A DNA stretch of 5,146 bases from JBJTIF01 sp046094825 (lineage in GTDB: Bacteria; Actinomycetota; UBA4738; HRBIN12), in the NCBI GenBank assembly GCA_046094825.1, contig JBJTIF010000044.1:1-5146 (forward strand), read 5' to 3'. Made by a program: the position numbers and the translations under genes. Every line of letters starts with the position of its first letter. Position 1 is the first letter of the stretch. Under the pieces are notes generated by a model that searched no databases, was not told the DNA's origin, and saw nothing but the letters and a program-made list of their open reading frames with translations. Shown here in pieces: positions 3,793-5,146 of this stretch.

Positions 3793-5146
3793 ATGCGCGC
3801 CGACACCGAACCCCTCCAGACGACCCTCGACGAGGCGATCCCGCTCTCGGAGGTGACGTTCGTCGTCGTCGACCTCGAGACGACGGGCGGCGCGCCGTCG
3901 CAGGCGGGCATCACCGAGATCGGCGCGGTCGCGTACCGGGGCGGCGAGCGCATCGGGACCTTCGAGACGCTCGTCGACCCGCATCTGCCGATCCCGCCGT
4001 TCGTGGCGCGGCTGACGGGGATCTCCGATCGCATGGTCGCCGGCGCCCCGACGATCGGCGAGGTGCTCCCGTCCTTCGTGTCGTTCGCGCGCGGCGCGGT
4101 CATCGTCGCCCACAACGCCGCGTTCGACGTCGGGTTCCTCGACGCGGCGCTCGACGCCCACGACCTCCCGCTCCTGCCGGCGCCGGCCGTCTGCACCGCG
4201 CGACTCGCGCGACGCGTCGTGTGGCCCGACGTCCCGAACGTGAAGCTCCGGACGCTCGCCGAGTACTTCCGCACGCCGACGCAGCCCCGGCACCGGGCGT
4301 TCGGCGACGCGCAGGCGACGGCCGAGGTCCTCCACGGGCTCCTCGAGCTCGGTGGCCGACTCGGGATCCGTACGCTCGGCGAGCTCCACGCCGCCGTGCG
4401 CGCACGCGGGCGTCCGAACTACGGGAAGATCCGCCTCGCCGACGACCTCCCCCGCTCCCCCGGCGTGTACCTGTTCCGCGGTCGCGACGACGCGGTGCTC
4501 TACGTCGGCAAGTCGAAGGATCTCCGGACGCGGGTGCGCAGCTACTTCTACGGCGACGCCCGCAAGAAGGTCGGTCGGCTCCTCGAGCAGGTGACCGGCG
4601 TCGAAGGTCGCCCGTGCGGGTCCGAACTCGAGGCGCTCGTCCTCGAGGCCCGGCTCATCCGCGAACACGAGCCGACGTACAACCGCCACGGGAAGGGCTG
4701 GCGGCGCTACACGTACCTGAAGCTCGATCTCGCCGAGGCGTTCCCCCGGCTGAAGGTCGTCCGCGAGGTGAAGGGCGACGGGGTGTTCCTCGGTCCCTTC
4801 GCGTCCTCCTCGCGCGCCGCGCTCGCGAAGGAGGCGCTCGAGGAGGCGTTCCCGATCCGTCGCTGCACCCGGGCGATGGGGGCGACGACCCGCTTCTCGC
4901 CCTGCGCGCTCGCGGGGATCGGTCGCTGCCCCGCGCCGTGCGACGGCCGGGTCGACCGAGACGGCTACGCCGCGATCGTCGCGGCGATGCGCGAAGCCCT
5001 CGGTGCACCGGGTGGCCTGCTGGCGGTCCTCGAGGACCGCATGCGCTCCCTCGCCGAGGCCGAACGCTTCGAGGAGGCCGCGGCCGCCGGGGGGGGGGGG
5101 CGGCGCGCCCCGGGCAGCGCGGGGGCGCGCGCCCGCGCCAGGCGGG
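3793..5146 (+). CDS. DEDDh exonuclease fused to UvrC-like GIY-YIG module (3' truncated)
   Basis: Predicted cytoplasmic repair nuclease of the actinobacterial type with a DnaQ/epsilon-like 3'-5' exonuclease joined to the N-terminal half of UvrC. Exonuclease residues are complete: D27 and E29 (VVDLETTG), D112 (AHNAAFDVGF), H167 and D172 (RHRAFGDA). The GIY-YIG part spans about 220-300: GVY (224-226), YVG (237-239), R247 in LRTRVRSYF, and metal-ligand-type E285 in EALVLEARLI. Cysteines C358, C371, C379 and C383 follow the UvrC cluster spacing. A UvrB-binding-like helix starts at RFEEAAA (425-431), where real sequence ends. Residues are reliable to about 432; complete relatives are about 600 long, so the C-terminus is missing. 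GAGG abuts the ATG directly, too close for a normal Shine-Dalgarno; the in-frame stop at 3760 excludes earlier starts. Expression is probably LexA-controlled. True UvrC is excluded because it lacks the exonuclease domain. Confidence 0.9.
   Translation, partial: MRADTEPLQTTLDEAIPLSEVTFVVVDLETTGGAPSQAGITEIGAVAYRGGERIGTFETLVDPHLPIPPFVARLTGISDRMVAGAPTIGEVLPSFVSFARGAVIVAHNAAFDVGFLDAALDAHDLPLLPAPAVCTARLARRVVWPDVPNVKLRTLAEYFRTPTQPRHRAFGDAQATAEVLHGLLELGGRLGIRTLGELHAAVRARGRPNYGKIRLADDLPRSPGVYLFRGRDDAVLYVGKSKDLRTRVRSYFYGDARKKVGRLLEQVTGVEGRPCGSELEALVLEARLIREHEPTYNRHGKGWRRYTYLKLDLAEAFPRLKVVREVKGDGVFLGPFASSSRAALAKEALEEAFPIRRCTRAMGATTRFSPCALAGIGRCPAPCDGRVDRDGYAAIVAAMREALGAPGGLLAVLEDRMRSLAEAERFEEAAAAGGGGRRAPGSAGARARARR
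5089..5146. other. Poly-G run and low-complexity GC end, probable sequencing artefact
   Basis: Twelve consecutive G (5089-5100) interrupt the nuclease gene where the family normally continues with an Arg-Asp-rich helix after FEEAAA. The remaining 46 bases are almost entirely G and C, with a few A and no T, and encode a meaningless Ala/Arg/Gly string. There is no stop codon. This looks like dark-cycle G calls or low-quality read tails at a contig end, not genome sequence. Confidence 0.7.

Noticed and set aside
3697..4689. Minus-strand open frames of 202-330 codons opposite the nuclease gene
   Set aside because: They lie antisense to clear DEDDh and GIY-YIG catalytic motifs, have skewed Arg/Glu/Val composition and show no recognisable domain.

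Overview
The window is a 5.1-kb, very GC-rich stretch of bacterial chromosome. A WhiB-family iron-sulfur regulator, a DEDDh-exonuclease/UvrC-like fusion, a PimB-like GT4 glycosyltransferase and frequent GTG starts point to Actinomycetota. The class is not resolved. Both ends look degraded: the left end carries a fold-back rearrangement and the right end runs into a 12-base G tract and low-complexity GC sequence. It therefore reads like a complete short contig from a draft or metagenome assembly.

Layout. Positions 1-743 hold a ROK-family sugar kinase gene, mainly on the minus strand, that is broken: its middle section lies in the opposite orientation between 87-bp perfect inverted repeats, and a 98-bp piece is repeated directly at the window edge. 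Upstream of it on the minus strand are a SRPBCC (START-like) ligand-binding protein at 740-1189, coupled to the kinase by a GTGA overlap, and a GT4 glycosyltransferase at 1237-2385 resembling mannosyltransferase PimB'. These three probably form one minus-strand transcription unit linked to envelope or sugar metabolism. Starting only 18 bp away on the plus strand is a YgfZ/GcvT-like folate-binding protein (2404-3273), which appears to have a leaderless promoter. It is followed by a WhiB regulator (3434-3709) with its own ribosome-binding site and a strong hairpin at its 3' end. Last is a DEDDh exonuclease fused to a UvrC-like GIY-YIG module (3793 to the window end, 3' truncated).

The best-supported regulatory feature is the 57-bp junction between whiB and the exonuclease/nuclease gene. 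The whiB terminator stem ends at 3736 and the -35 box TTGACC begins at 3737. A near-consensus Gram-positive LexA (SOS) operator, CGAAC-ACCT-GTTCG, lies in the 17-bp spacer before the -10 box TAGCCT. This predicts that the repair nuclease is DNA-damage inducible, with LexA blocking the promoter directly. I found no new multi-gene system. The apparent invertible segment in the ROK gene is most simply a sequencing or assembly chimera.
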